Source of the DNA: an uncultured Faecalibacterium sp.
Lineage (GTDB): Bacteria > Bacillota > Clostridia > Oscillospirales > Ruminococcaceae
DNA length: 15,421 bases
Direction: 5' to 3'
Assembly: GCA_934511465.1 (NCBI GenBank)
Contig: CAKSWG010000038.1
Location: forward strand, 1 to 15,421
Under the pieces are notes generated by a model. The model was not told the origin of the DNA. It ran no database searches and saw only the letters and a program-made list of their open reading frames with translations. The translations under genes were made by a program, and so were the position numbers. Positions within the stretch are counted from its first letter, which is position 1. Each line of letters begins with the position of its first letter. Of the stretch, positions 14,588-15,421 are shown piece by piece.

Positions 14588-15253
14588 TCAGTAGCCCTTT
14601 GCCTGTTCGCCGTTCAGGATCTTAACGGCACGGGAGGTGCCCAGACGGTCGGCACCCAGCGCAAGGAAGGTCTCCATATCCTCCACGGTGGAGATGCCGC
14701 CGGCAGCCTTGACCTTGCAGCGGCCATGCACGCCCTTGACCATCAGCTCCACATCGTGGAAGTTGGCACCGGCAGTGGAGAAGCCGGTGCTGGTCTTGAT
14801 GTAGTCAGCGCCTGCCTCGCAGACGATATCGCACATCTTTTCCTTTTCCTCATCGGTCAGCAGGCAGGTCTCAATAATGACCTTCAGGATCTTATTGCCC
14901 ACCGCCTGCTTCACGGCGCGGATATCCTCGCGCACGGCATCGTACTCCTTGTTCTTCAGGCGGCCGATGTTGATCACCATGTCCACCTCGGCGGCACCGT
15001 TTTCAATGGCAGTCTTGGCTTCAAAAGCCTTGCTGGCGGTGTCCATGGCACCCAGAGGGAAGCCCACCACGCAGCACACTGGGATGCGGCCTGCCATGTA
15101 CTCCACCGCCTGCTTCACATAGCAGGTGTTGATGCAGACGGATGCCGTGTGGTTTGCAATGGCTTCGTCGCACAAGGTCTGGATCTGGGGCCATGTGGCC
15201 TCCGGCTTCAACAGAGTATGATCGACGTGGGAGAGAATTTCTTCACGATTCAT
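14588..15253 (-). CDS. deoC: Deoxyribose-phosphate aldolase
   Basis: Cleaves 2-deoxyribose 5-phosphate to glyceraldehyde 3-phosphate and acetaldehyde, completing deoxynucleoside breakdown. 221 residues, typical of the short bacterial class. DHTLLKP (11-17), the proton-relay Asp91 in VDMVINIG, the Schiff-base Lys153 in YIKTSTGF and the assisting Lys182 in VKAAGGIST are all present. GGAGG (15261-15265) precedes the ATG by 7 nt. It starts 15 bp after the stop of a 44-codon membrane peptide gene, so the two share a transcript that begins outside the window. Confidence 0.97.
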   Translation of the reverse strand: MNREEILSHVDHTLLKPEATWPQIQTLCDEAIANHTASVCINTCYVKQAVEYMAGRIPVCCVVGFPLGAMDTASKAFEAKTAIENGAAEVDMVINIGRLKNKEYDAVREDIRAVKQAVGNKILKVIIETCLLTDEEKEKMCDIVCEAGADYIKTSTGFSTAGANFHDVELMVKGVHGRCKVKAAGGISTVEDMETFLALGADRLGTSRAVKILNGEQAKGY

Positions 15254-15268
15254 CTTGTTTCCTCCGTT

Positions 15269-15403
15269 TTACTTGCTGGCACGGCGCACCTTTGCCATGC
15301 CGACAGCACTCAGGGCAATTGCAGTTGCAGAGACCGTTGCACCAATGATGCCCAGCACCAGACCGGAGACCAGAAATGCAAAACCTTTCAGACCACGCTT
15401 CAT
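15269..15403 (-). CDS. Small single-span membrane protein upstream of deoC
   Basis: A 44-residue open frame with an excellent AGGAGGT (15412-15418), 8 nt before the ATG. The product begins with MKRGLKG, has a hydrophobic stretch from about 8 to 36 with glycine spacing (G14, G18, G21) that favours helix packing, and ends in a basic tail KVRRASK. It ends 15 bp before deoC. The ribosome site, compact fit with deoC and sensible topology argue that it is real. The function is unknown; no family was recognised. The basic residues at both ends leave orientation unclear. Confidence 0.72.
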   Translation of the reverse strand: MKRGLKGFAFLVSGLVLGIIGATVSATAIALSAVGMAKVRRASK

Positions 15404-15421
15404 AAAACCGTACCTCCTAAA

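Overview
The window looks like a chromosomal segment of a moderately GC-rich Gram-positive gut anaerobe of the Oscillospiraceae (Faecalibacterium-like). This is inferred from the ylxM-ffh pair, strong AAGGAG/AGGAGG ribosome sites, an S-box (SAM-I) leader on metK, a long divergent PRPP synthetase, and a secreted protein of the beta-helix / InlB-repeat / membrane-anchor type common in that group. No species can be fixed from sequence alone. No tRNA, rRNA, CRISPR array, transposase or integrase was found.

Layout. 78-1838 (minus): ylxM-ffh, the signal recognition particle operon, from a near-consensus promoter. 2062-4487 (plus): a cysteine-synthase-like protein whose PLP-binding lysine is replaced by arginine, then a MATE efflux pump preceded by a highly structured leader RNA. 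4690-5832 (minus): PRPP synthetase. 6126-9189 (minus): a MerR-family regulator and, downstream from its own promoter, a Tat-exported lipoprotein flavin reductase. The two promoters share a dyad, and at the reductase promoter it fills a 19-bp spacer, the hallmark of MerR activation. 9329-12877 (minus): metK with its terminator, then a surface-protein gene, then a second copy of only the last 82 codons of metK plus the terminator. 12953-13145: metK promoter, SAM-I riboswitch and attenuator. 13170-14345 (minus): membrane diguanylate cyclase. 14588-15403 (minus): deoC preceded by a 44-codon membrane peptide gene.

The most notable region is the surface-protein cassette. Two 333-bp direct repeats (7 differences) flank it, so homologous recombination would remove 2310 bp and leave an intact metK. 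Its only good promoter has a run of nine G between the -35 and -10, giving a 15-bp spacer, so slippage at the run should tune or switch expression. I read it as a candidate phase-variable, excisable surface module parked behind an essential gene. The other leads are the CysK-like pseudoenzyme candidate, the uncharacterised leader RNA before the efflux gene, and the MerR/flavin-reductase circuit.

The remaining genes are core metabolism: S-adenosylmethionine (metK), PRPP (prs), deoxyribose phosphate breakdown (deoC) and membrane protein targeting (ffh). Most start codons were chosen by Shine-Dalgarno spacing, which shortens three genes (prs, flavin reductase, diguanylate cyclase) relative to their longest open frames.
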